A stretch of DNA of 64,000 nt from Candidatus Proximibacter danicus. GTDB lineage: Bacteria; Pseudomonadota; Gammaproteobacteria; Burkholderiales; Rhodocyclaceae. Position numbers and translations under genes: made by a program. The first letter of the stretch is position 1; each line of letters opens with the position of its first letter. This document shows, piece after piece, positions 42,992 through 52,077 of the stretch. The notes beneath the pieces are model-generated. The model did no database searches. It was not told where the DNA came from and saw only the letters and a list, made by a program, of their open reading frames with translations. The stretch is taken from assembly GCA_016710885.1 (NCBI GenBank), contig JADJUC010000002.1, positions 278,607 to 342,606 on the forward strand. Reading direction: 5' to 3'.

Positions 42992-45538
42992 CTAGAGGTT
43001 GATATCGACATCGGGCGCACCCGATGGAGTTGCATTCATGCAGTCACGCAGATCACGGGCCATTTCGTCGCCGGTTTGATAGCGCTGCTCGATATTCTTG
43101 GAGAGCGCCCGGTCGATGATCGCCGCCAGACACGGCGGCACATCCGGCCGCTTTTCGAGAATATCGGCATGCGGCTCGTTGGCGATCTTGAACATCAGCT
43201 GCGCCATCGACTCCCCCGAAAACGGCAGCTGCCCACATGACATCTGATACAGGGTAACACCGAGCGAGAAGAGATCGGAACGTCCATCGATTTTCTTGCC
43301 CGACAGCTGCTCCGGCGACATGTAGCTCGGCGTACCCAAAACCATGCCGGTCTTGGTCTTTGAAGAGTCAGTAATGCGGGCAATACCGAAATCGGTCACC
43401 TTGACCTGATCGCTCTCGGCTTCGTACATGATGTTGGCCGGCTTTACATCGCGGTGCACCACGCTGTTGCGGTGCGCATAAGCCAGCGCCTCGGCAACGC
43501 GAGCAATGATACTGGCCACTTGCGGCAAGGGCAGCAGCCCGGCAGGCTTGGTCTGCGGCACCAGGTCGTGGCCCTTGAGGAACTCCATCGAGATATAGGC
43601 GAGGTCATGCTCCTCGCCGGCATCGAAAATGGTGACGATGTTCGGATGGTTGAGACGCCCCGCCGTTTCCGCCTCCCGGAAGAAACGCTCCTTGACGTCG
43701 GCCAGTTCGTCCTCGTCAAATTCCTGCGACAAGGCCATGGTCTTTATCGCCACGACACGGTTGATCTTCGGGTCGCGGCCAAGGTAAACCACCCCCATGG
43801 CGCCCTTGCCAAGTTCCTTCTCGACCTGATAGCGGCCAAGCATCGGCTTTTCGACCTGGCCGTTTTCCAGAATCATCGTGCTGGCATTGGTGCGCCCGCC
43901 GCCACCGCCGAGCATGACGGTTTCGGACATCTGCTTGGCTCGCGCGATGCGCTGGGCGAGATCGCGGAAATCGAGGCGGTAGTCGGCCATGTAGCGGAAC
44001 ACCGCCTCGGCCTTGTTGAACTGGCGCTTACGCTCAAAATCAAGCGCCAGATTGTAGAGATTTTCCATCAAGGCATCGTCAAGCGGGCACTTGCGGAATT
44101 TGTCGAAGGCCATGTCGAGCTGCCCCTGCCCCTGGAAAGCAAGGCCCAGCATGCGGTTGGACTCGGCAGAGTCGGCCTCGGACTTTTCCTTGCCGCGCTC
44201 GGTGACCAGGAAGCGCTTCGTCGTCAGCAGCAGGTGGCCCACCAGCAGCAGCGATGCCGCCGCCATCAGCGGTATCCACATGCCGGCTCCAACCATCAAC
44301 CCGAAGTGAGTGCCAACAAGCAGAATCAGCAGCAGCGCTGTGGCGATAGCCCCCAGGCCCGCCGTCAGCCTCGGCAGCAGCACGATGATATAGGCCGCGA
44401 TCAGCAAAAAGGCGCCGAACGAGGCATAGCCGCCCCAGACGGGTGTGACAAAGAAATGCTCCTGCAAAATCGACGAGACCGAATGCGCCAGCGTCAGCAC
44501 CGGCGCCATGGCCGGCGACACCGGGGTCACCTGGCTGGCACCCACGCCGGCGGCGGTCGCACCGATGAGCACAATCTTGTCCTGATACTTGCCCGCCGGA
44601 ATCTTGCCCGTCAGGACATCGTAGAAAGAATCGACCTGGAAGGCCGGCTTGTCACCACGATCCTTATAGAAAAAGGTATTCATTTGCGTCAGACCATCGG
44701 TCTGAATACGCAGGTTGCCGAGACGAACTTCCTCGCCCAGCGTTGCCTTGATGTCGGCCGGGCCAAGATTCAGGCTCTTGGCGGCAACCAGCAACGACAA
44801 CGATGGGAAGTAAATATCGTAATAGCGGAGAAGCAGCGGCTCGGCGCGAATACCGCCATCGACATCGGCATTGGCATTGAGGTGACCGATGGCGGACGCC
44901 TGACTTCCCAAGGCTTCGATTGGCACCAGCACCGACGAAGTCGGCCAGGCATCCCCATTGGCGTCGCTGACCTGGGGCAGACGATTTTTTGCCACATATT
45001 CCGGCAGCGGCTTGTCGGGACGCCCTTTCGGGTCGCCGAGGTTAAACAGCATTGGCAATACCACAGCCCCGGAACGCTCAAAGCTTTGGGCAAGGATACG
45101 GTCGGTATTGAGCGTACGCTCGGCTTCCGCAAGCAAATTACCCATTTCGGCAAGCTGCGGCGCCTCGACACCGGCGGCCACCACCTGCCCGTGCAGGTCG
45201 GTCAATTTGGTGACATAACCGTAGCCGGCATCGACCTGCGGCTCGAAAAACAGGGAAGTGTTAACAACAACCTTGGCCTTGGCGCCGGCCAGAAGATCGG
45301 TCATCTTTGCATGCAGGTCACGCGGCCAGGGCCAGCGTCCGAGGTTGGCGATGGAAGCGTCGTCGATGGCGATGACCGCAACGCGGGCGAGCGGCTCGCG
45401 TGAAGACGACTGCACGCCCCAGTCATAAGCCTTGCGCTCCAGACTCTGAACAAGATCGCCATTGGCAAGCACCAGAATGATCACCGATACGATCAACCCA
45501 AAGAACCAGTCCGCCTTCCAGAACCCGGTCTTGCGCAT
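42992..45538 (-). CDS. CHASE2-domain membrane serine/threonine protein kinase
   Basis: An 848-residue protein. After one helix comes a periplasmic CHASE2 domain (~30-370), then three helices (~375-455), a TPR-like segment (LGLAFQGQGQLDMAFDKFRK) and a C-terminal Hanks-type kinase (~565-835). Kinase motifs are complete: GKGAMGVVYLGRD, VVAIKTM, VVHRDVKPANIMYE, VTDFGIARITD and GTPSYMSPEQLSGKKIDGRS. It heads the operon kinase-PP2C-FHA-cyclase-phosphodiesterase-receptor-PilB ATPase. The 235-base gap upstream should hold the promoter; I see no certain box. Confidence 0.94.
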   Translation of the reverse strand: MRKTGFWKADWFFGLIVSVIILVLANGDLVQSLERKAYDWGVQSSSREPLARVAVIAIDDASIANLGRWPWPRDLHAKMTDLLAGAKAKVVVNTSLFFEPQVDAGYGYVTKLTDLHGQVVAAGVEAPQLAEMGNLLAEAERTLNTDRILAQSFERSGAVVLPMLFNLGDPKGRPDKPLPEYVAKNRLPQVSDANGDAWPTSSVLVPIEALGSQASAIGHLNANADVDGGIRAEPLLLRYYDIYFPSLSLLVAAKSLNLGPADIKATLGEEVRLGNLRIQTDGLTQMNTFFYKDRGDKPAFQVDSFYDVLTGKIPAGKYQDKIVLIGATAAGVGASQVTPVSPAMAPVLTLAHSVSSILQEHFFVTPVWGGYASFGAFLLIAAYIIVLLPRLTAGLGAIATALLLILLVGTHFGLMVGAGMWIPLMAAASLLLVGHLLLTTKRFLVTERGKEKSEADSAESNRMLGLAFQGQGQLDMAFDKFRKCPLDDALMENLYNLALDFERKRQFNKAEAVFRYMADYRLDFRDLAQRIARAKQMSETVMLGGGGGRTNASTMILENGQVEKPMLGRYQVEKELGKGAMGVVYLGRDPKINRVVAIKTMALSQEFDEDELADVKERFFREAETAGRLNHPNIVTIFDAGEEHDLAYISMEFLKGHDLVPQTKPAGLLPLPQVASIIARVAEALAYAHRNSVVHRDVKPANIMYEAESDQVKVTDFGIARITDSSKTKTGMVLGTPSYMSPEQLSGKKIDGRSDLFSLGVTLYQMSCGQLPFSGESMAQLMFKIANEPHADILEKRPDVPPCLAAIIDRALSKNIEQRYQTGDEMARDLRDCMNATPSGAPDVDINL

Positions 45539-45773
45539 ACCTGCCTCCGTCAGCCGGTTGGGTACCAGCTATTTTTATTGATTCACCGTGCTCAAACGAT
45601 GCCTCGTAGCGCGCACGCTATGATGCAAATTCCGACATCAATTTCGACAAGGAAACAGCCGAGAAACAGACAACTACCCAGCATTCTTACCGTGGCGCCT
45701 CAAAAGAGTCAATGTCGGAATCCGGTGGGCCACACAATTTGACGCGATGCCGTCCCCTGCGACAGATCGATAT

Positions 45774-46475
45774 CTACTCGACGACCACATCGCGCTGGCG
45801 CAAGCTGCGGCGCTCAAGCCACTTTCCGGCCACCACCACCAGCACGGCAGACGCTGCAGCTACGGCAGTCCCGACCCAGGCCGGCAAGTGTGAAATCCAG
45901 CTGGCAATTCCGGGATCGCTCCAGACCATTGCCCCGGCCACCCAACCGAGCAGGCCGGCACCGATAACCACCACCACCGGCCAGCGCTCCATGAGATGCA
46001 GGATGATCTGGCTGGACCAGATGATGAGCGGAATACTGACCAGCAACCCGAACAGCAACAGAAAAAGATTGCCGTGCGAGGCGCCGGCCACCGCGATGAC
46101 GTTATCGAGGCTCATGACAAAATCGGCGACGATGATCGTACGCACCGCACCCCACAAGTGGCCGGAGGGAGAAATGTCATGGCCCTCTCCGTCGTCAGGC
46201 ACCAGCAGTTTGACGCCGATCCACAACAGCAGGAGGCCGCCGACCAGCTTGAGCCAGGGCAAGTTCAGCACCAGTGCAGCCAGCATGGTAAGGACCACAC
46301 GCAAGCCAATTGCCCCGGCAACCCCCCAGAGTATCCCCTTGCGGCGTTGCTCGGCAGGCAGGTTGCGGCAGGCAAGGGCGATCACGACAGCATTGTCCCC
46401 GGAGAGAACGATGTCGATCATGATGATCTGCAATACAGCGACCCAGAATTCGGTCGCCAGAAAAGAGTCGGGCAC
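45774..46475 (-). CDS. YjbE/TerC-family integral membrane protein
   Basis: A 233-residue, seven-helix protein with the conserved acidic motifs IDIVLSGDNAVVIALACRNL and ADFVMSLDNVIAVAGASHGN. TerC/YjbE proteins are linked to manganese or metal ion export and metalation of exported enzymes. It diverges from the carbonic-anhydrase-like gene. I found no yybP-ykoY riboswitch-like element upstream. Confidence 0.92.
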   Translation of the reverse strand: MPDSFLATEFWVAVLQIIMIDIVLSGDNAVVIALACRNLPAEQRRKGILWGVAGAIGLRVVLTMLAALVLNLPWLKLVGGLLLLWIGVKLLVPDDGEGHDISPSGHLWGAVRTIIVADFVMSLDNVIAVAGASHGNLFLLLFGLLVSIPLIIWSSQIILHLMERWPVVVVIGAGLLGWVAGAMVWSDPGIASWISHLPAWVGTAVAAASAVLVVVAGKWLERRSLRQRDVVVE

Positions 46476-46595
46476 TGCTACCTCGCCTGTCGGTGTGTTG
46501 CGAAAGGCCGGATTTTATCCCGAAAGCCCCCCTTGGCAGCGCCCGCGAGCCTATAATCGCTCGCATCCCGGATGCATTGAGACGCCCAGTTCCTC

Positions 46596-47846
46596 ATGAA
46601 TACACGCCGCTTCATTCCGCGCATGGCCAGCCCTTCCTCTTTCGTTTCGGCCGCACTCTGCGCCACCCTGGCTTACAGCCTGCTGGCGCCAGCGCAGGCA
46701 ACAGCGGCAAGCTGGGTAACGATCGTTCCCGACAAGAAGGGCAAGGTAGACATCGACACGGCCAGCATAGAGCGCACTGCCGACGGCAAGGTGCGTGCCT
46801 GGCACCGGGAAACCTATTCGCCGAGACGGCTGCAGGAAGCCTGGGCTTTTTCCTATAGCAGCCTGAAGCAGCAAACCGAGTTTGACTGCAAGAAGCGCGA
46901 GGCTGCGGTACTGAGAAGACTTTACTACTCGGAAACCGGCAGCGAGCTGAAGACTGAGGGATTCGACAAAAAGGATGCCGCACAGGTCGTGCCGGACTCT
47001 CCGGTCGAAGCCGTATTCAACCATGCCTGTCGCCCCCCGGTCGCAGCCAAACCAGTGGAGGCTCCGAAACCGCCACCGCCGCCGCCGGAACCCGTCAGCA
47101 AGCCGGGCAAGGGGAAGAAATCCAAGGACGAACCGCCGCCACCCCCACCGCCTCCACCCAAACCGCTGACGCCCTGGGCCTACGAAGGCAAGATCGGCGC
47201 AGCCCATTGGGGCACGCTGGACGATGATTACGCCACCTGCGCAAACGGCAAGCGCCAGTCGCCCATCGACATCCACAGCGCCATCCGTGCGGATCTGCCG
47301 CCGTTGCGCATCGCCTACCAACCGGTAGCGCTGGCGATCCTCGACGACGGCCACGGCATTCAGGTCAGCGCCGCTGGCGGCGGGACGATTACGGTTGAGG
47401 GCGAAGAATTTGAACTTCAATCCATCCGCTTTCACCGCCCCGGCGAGGAGATGATCAACGGAAAGCGGTCAGCGATGAGCGCATTGTTCGAGCACCGCTC
47501 AAAATCCGGCCGCCTTGCGATGCTCTCGATACCTCTGCAGGAGGGCAAGCAGGAACACAAGCTGGTGCGTACGCTGTGGACCTCGCTACCGCTTGAGCAG
47601 GGCAAGACCAACGCGCCTGCGGGCATCAAAATAGATCCGGGTCAATTGGTGCCACCGAAGCGCGAGTACTACACTTTCAGCGGCTCATTGACCACGCCGC
47701 CATGTAGCGAAGGCGTGTTGTGGCTGGTGATGAAGCAGGCCGTCCATCTCTCGAAGGAGCAAATCGCCGATTTCGCCCGCATCTACAAGAACAATTCTCG
47801 CCCCATCCAACCGGCGAACGGGCGAGTGATCAAGGAATCGCGCTAA
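46596..47846 (+). CDS. surface-adhesin E-like / alpha-carbonic-anhydrase-like secreted protein missing zinc ligands
   Basis: A 416-residue secreted protein (signal ending AQATAA). Residues ~38-145 resemble the surface-adhesin protein E domain (WVTIVPDKKGKVDIDTASIE, FDCKKREAA, HAC). A proline-rich linker (PPPPPPEP, PPPPPPPPP) leads to an alpha-carbonic-anhydrase fold (GKRQSPIDIHSA, SLTTPPCSEGVLWLVM). In place of the H-x-H...H zinc set it reads RFHRPGEE and MSALFEH, so the residues equal to His94 and His119 are Arg and Leu. It is probably a non-enzymatic binding protein. A TATAAT lies at 46552. Confidence 0.9.
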   Translation: MNTRRFIPRMASPSSFVSAALCATLAYSLLAPAQATAASWVTIVPDKKGKVDIDTASIERTADGKVRAWHRETYSPRRLQEAWAFSYSSLKQQTEFDCKKREAAVLRRLYYSETGSELKTEGFDKKDAAQVVPDSPVEAVFNHACRPPVAAKPVEAPKPPPPPPEPVSKPGKGKKSKDEPPPPPPPPPKPLTPWAYEGKIGAAHWGTLDDDYATCANGKRQSPIDIHSAIRADLPPLRIAYQPVALAILDDGHGIQVSAAGGGTITVEGEEFELQSIRFHRPGEEMINGKRSAMSALFEHRSKSGRLAMLSIPLQEGKQEHKLVRTLWTSLPLEQGKTNAPAGIKIDPGQLVPPKREYYTFSGSLTTPPCSEGVLWLVMKQAVHLSKEQIADFARIYKNNSRPIQPANGRVIKESR

Positions 47847-47871
47847 CGCAGAATTCGTTTCAGCAAAAGAA

Positions 47872-47899
47872 AAGGGCAGGCCTCGCGGCCTGCCCTTTC
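47872..47899. terminator. bidirectional intrinsic terminator
   Basis: AAAGGGCAGGCC and GGCCTGCCCTTT pair around a TCGC loop, with a T-rich right flank. It serves the carbonic-anhydrase-like gene and the converging sucCD operon. Confidence 0.85.
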
Positions 47900-47918
47900 T
47901 GTTTCCGCTATCGCGAAA

Positions 47919-48812
47919 TTACAGCAAAGCCTTCAGCAGCTTGGCCATTTCCGACGGGTTGCGCGTCACGGTGAAGCCGCACTCTTCCATGATGGCGAGC
48001 TTGGCATCGGCCGTGTCGGCACCACCGGAAATCAGCGCACCGGCGTGGCCCATGCGCTTGCCGGCCGGGGCAGTAACGCCGGCGATGAAGCCGACGATCG
48101 GCTTCTTCATGTTGGCCTTGCACCACACTGCGGCTTCAGCTTCGTCCGGACCGCCGATTTCGCCGATCATGATGACGGCGTCGGTTTCCGGATCGTCGTT
48201 GAAGGCCTTCATGACGTCGATGTGCTTCAGACCGTTGATCGGGTCACCACCGATACCGACGGCGGACGACTGGCCGAGACCGATTTCGGTCAGCTGGCCG
48301 ACGGCTTCGTAGGTCAGCGTGCCGGAGCGCGAAACCACGCCGATGCGACCCTTGCGGTGGATGTGACCCGGCATGATGCCGATCTTCACTTCGTCCGGGG
48401 TGATCAGGCCGGGGCAGTTCGGGCCGAGCAGCAGGGTCTTCTTGCCGCCCTTGGCTTCCTTTTCCTTCATCTTGTTGCGCACCATCAGCATGTCGCGGAC
48501 GGGGATGCCTTCGGTGATGCAGACCACCAGATCGAGGTCGGCTTCAACGGCTTCCCAGATCGCGGCGGCAGCGCCGGGGGGCGGCACGTAGATGACGGAA
48601 ACGGTCGCGCCGGTTTGCGAGGCGGCTTCTTTCACCGAACCGAAGATGGGGATGTCGAAAATCCTCTCGCCCGCCTTCTTCGGGTTCACGCCGGCAACGA
48701 AGCAGTTCTTGCCGTTGGCGTATTCCTGGCACTTTTCCGTATGGAACTGGCCAGTTTTGCCGGTGATACCCTGGGTGATGATCTTGGTGTCTTTATTGAT
48801 GAAAATGGACAT
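47919..48812 (-). CDS. sucD: succinyl-CoA synthetase alpha subunit
   Basis: A 297-residue TCA-cycle subunit that carries the phosphohistidine. Visible are MSIFINKDTKIITQGITGK, CoA-binding FHTEKCQEYANG, LLGPNCPGLITPDEVKIGIM, GIGGDPINGLKHIDVM and the active-site loop RMGHAGALISGG. It follows sucC by 22 bases on the same strand. Confidence 0.97.
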   Translation of the reverse strand: MSIFINKDTKIITQGITGKTGQFHTEKCQEYANGKNCFVAGVNPKKAGERIFDIPIFGSVKEAASQTGATVSVIYVPPPGAAAAIWEAVEADLDLVVCITEGIPVRDMLMVRNKMKEKEAKGGKKTLLLGPNCPGLITPDEVKIGIMPGHIHRKGRIGVVSRSGTLTYEAVGQLTEIGLGQSSAVGIGGDPINGLKHIDVMKAFNDDPETDAVIMIGEIGGPDEAEAAVWCKANMKKPIVGFIAGVTAPAGKRMGHAGALISGGADTADAKLAIMEECGFTVTRNPSEMAKLLKALL

Positions 48813-48834
48813 TCAATAGCTCCTTGGGTTTCCG

Positions 48835-49995
<1,161 letters not shown>

Positions 49996-50060
49996 GCGCT
50001 TTCCTTGCTTGAGTTAAGTTGCGAGCGATAAGGCAGGTGCCGAACCCGAGGGTTGGGCGC

Positions 50061-50615
50061 CTACCCGGTTTTTTGGCCGCGATACCAGCGCGGGTAATAG
50101 CGCTGAACCGCTTCCGAATGCGATTCCAGGGCGTGGCAGCGATCCAGCTGGAAGGGCTTGTTGCCGCTATCCGCATTGTCCTGCACGTCACTGGCGAAAG
50201 TCTGTAGTGCTGCGGTCGGCAGATACATCACCAGTTCGGTGATATGCGAGCACCCATGGATACCGGAGAGTCGCTCCTTCACAGCCTTGCGGAAGCCATG
50301 GAAGAGATTCATTCCGACAAGATACTTGCTGTAATCCGGCGCGATCGACATGCAGTGCACGTCATAGGGCGCAGCATCGCTGCTGGCACAGGCATCGAGC
50401 ACGTTCATCTGCTGGTCGATGGTGATGCGCACCCACATATCGTGCACCGGCGCACCTTTAGGGATCACCTTCGACGAGATCGGGTAGTCGTGATCCTTGG
50501 TGTCGGTAATGCGCGCCTCGATATCCCAACAGCCGTCCACGCGCTTGTACCCGTTCAGCTGGACGCTGCGCAGGTGCATCAGCTTGCGCTCGGCACTGGG
50601 GGGCGGCAGGGGCAT
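50061..50615 (-). CDS. DUF2889 family protein
   Basis: A 184-residue soluble protein beginning MPLPPPSAERKLMHLRSVQL and holding GCWDIEARITDTKDHDYPI, IDQQMNVLDACASSDAAPY and GIHGCSHITELVMYLPTAAL. These match DUF2889, a family of unknown function common in betaproteobacteria, often near aromatic or acyl-CoA metabolism genes. It lies before sucC on the same strand. Confidence 0.85.
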   Translation of the reverse strand: MPLPPPSAERKLMHLRSVQLNGYKRVDGCWDIEARITDTKDHDYPISSKVIPKGAPVHDMWVRITIDQQMNVLDACASSDAAPYDVHCMSIAPDYSKYLVGMNLFHGFRKAVKERLSGIHGCSHITELVMYLPTAALQTFASDVQDNADSGNKPFQLDRCHALESHSEAVQRYYPRWYRGQKTG

Positions 50616-50686
50616 TCGAGTATCCGGGGGAAAGATTTTGTCTTTTATTAGCCGGCGAATAATAGCATAAAAACTAGGGATTTTGC

Positions 50687-50718
50687 CGACGGAAATTCAT
50701 AATTATGAATTTCCGTCG
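50687..50718. repeat. perfect 32-bp palindrome
   Basis: The 16-base arm CGACGGAAATTCATAA is followed directly by its exact complement, centred between 50702 and 50703 with no loop. It lies in the 127-base gap between DUF2889 and the end of aauR. There is no T-tract directly after it on either strand, so a dimeric protein site is as likely as a terminator. Confidence 0.7.
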
Positions 50719-50742
50719 ATGGGGAGCAGCTTGCCTGACACC

Positions 50743-52077
50743 TCACCCTGCTGACTGCAAACCATATTTCCTGATCTTGTCGTGCAGTGTCGTTTTGGCA
50801 ATGCGCAAGGCTTCGCTGGTACGCGCCAGGCTGCCTTCCTGCCTTTTCAGTTCGGCGGCAATCAGTGAACGTTCGAAACGCTCCACCGCCTCGGCCAACG
50901 GCAAGCCGCGGTCGATCACTTCGGCCGGCGCCATCACATCCTGACGCAGTCCGAGGGCGAAGCAGTCGGCGGCATTGCGCAGCTCGCGCACATTGCCCGG
51001 CCAGTCGTGCGCCATCAGGCGGTGGACTTCCTCAGGCTCAACCACCGGCGCCAGCCGCTGAAAGCGCTCCGCGGCCTGCCCGAGGAAATGCTCGAACAGC
51101 AGCGGGATATCCTCGCGCCGCTCACGCAGCGGCGGCAGGTCGATGGTGACCACATTGAGTCGATAGTAAAGATCGGCACGGAAACGATCGCCCTGCGCCA
51201 GCACCGACAGATCTTCCTTGGTCGCGGCAACCACCCGGCAGGCCACCTTGATCGCCTGGTTCGATCCCAGGCGCTCCAGTTGCCGTTCCTGCAGCACCCG
51301 CAGCAACTTGATCTGCATCGCCACCGGCATGGTTTCCACTTCATCAAGGAAAAGCGTGCCGCCATGGGCATGCTCGATCTTGCCGATGCGCCGCTTCTGC
51401 GCGCCAGTGAAGGCGCCGGCCTCGTGGCCGAACAGTTCGCTGTCGAGCAGCGTCTCCGGCATGCCGCCGCAATTGAGGGCCACGAAGTTGCCCTTGGCGT
51501 TCGGCCCGTTGTCATGCAGGCAGCGCGCCACCAGCTCCTTTCCGGTCCCCGTTTCACCACGGATCAGCACATCGACCGCCGAGCCGGCGACCTCCTGCAC
51601 TCGCCGCCGTACCGACTCCATCAACGTCGAACGACCGATCAGCGCCGCCTCCACGCCCTCGCGATGGGCCAGCCGCCGCCGCAGGGTCTCCACCTCCAGC
51701 GTCAAGGCACGCTTCTCCATCGCCCGCTGGACGACCTCGACCAGATGCTCGGGCGAAAATGGCTTCGGGATGAAATCGTAGGCACCGCTGCGCATGGCCT
51801 CCACCGCCAGCGTCACATCACCATGGCCGGTAATCATGATCACCGGCAGTGCCGCCTCGACACCGTGCGCCCAGCGGATGAAAGCCAGGCCATCCATGCC
51901 GGGCAAGCGCATGTCGGTGACCACCACGCCGGGAAAGCCGGCGGAAATCCGCTTCTGCGCCTCTTCGGCGGTCGCCACGGCATGCACCGAAATTCCAGCC
52001 AGCTGGATGGCCTGCTCGCAGCCGAGGCGAACGTTTGCGTCGTCTTCCACCAGCAGTACCGACAGTTTTTCACTCAT
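50743..52077 (-). CDS. aauR: sigma-54-dependent response regulator for acidic amino acid use (AauR-like)
   Basis: A 444-residue NtrC-class regulator: receiver domain (LLVEDDANVRLG, phospho-Asp in VVVTDMRLPGMDG), AAA+ domain with Walker A GETGTGKELVAR and the sigma-54 loop EAGAFTGAQKRR, and a Fis-type HTH (LARTSEALRIAKTTLHDKIR). DctD is the close alternative. I favour AauR because the linked genes are aspA and gltIJKL and because TTCGG-N4-CCGAA palindromes, the AauR site, stand before gltI. The start overlaps the sensor stop (ATGA). Confidence 0.88.
   Translation of the reverse strand: MSEKLSVLLVEDDANVRLGCEQAIQLAGISVHAVATAEEAQKRISAGFPGVVVTDMRLPGMDGLAFIRWAHGVEAALPVIMITGHGDVTLAVEAMRSGAYDFIPKPFSPEHLVEVVQRAMEKRALTLEVETLRRRLAHREGVEAALIGRSTLMESVRRRVQEVAGSAVDVLIRGETGTGKELVARCLHDNGPNAKGNFVALNCGGMPETLLDSELFGHEAGAFTGAQKRRIGKIEHAHGGTLFLDEVETMPVAMQIKLLRVLQERQLERLGSNQAIKVACRVVAATKEDLSVLAQGDRFRADLYYRLNVVTIDLPPLRERREDIPLLFEHFLGQAAERFQRLAPVVEPEEVHRLMAHDWPGNVRELRNAADCFALGLRQDVMAPAEVIDRGLPLAEAVERFERSLIAAELKRQEGSLARTSEALRIAKTTLHDKIRKYGLQSAG

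Noticed and set aside
43454..45403. 649-residue plus-strand frame opposite the Ser/Thr kinase
   Set aside because: No domain or signal is visible, and the minus strand carries complete kinase and CHASE2 motifs.
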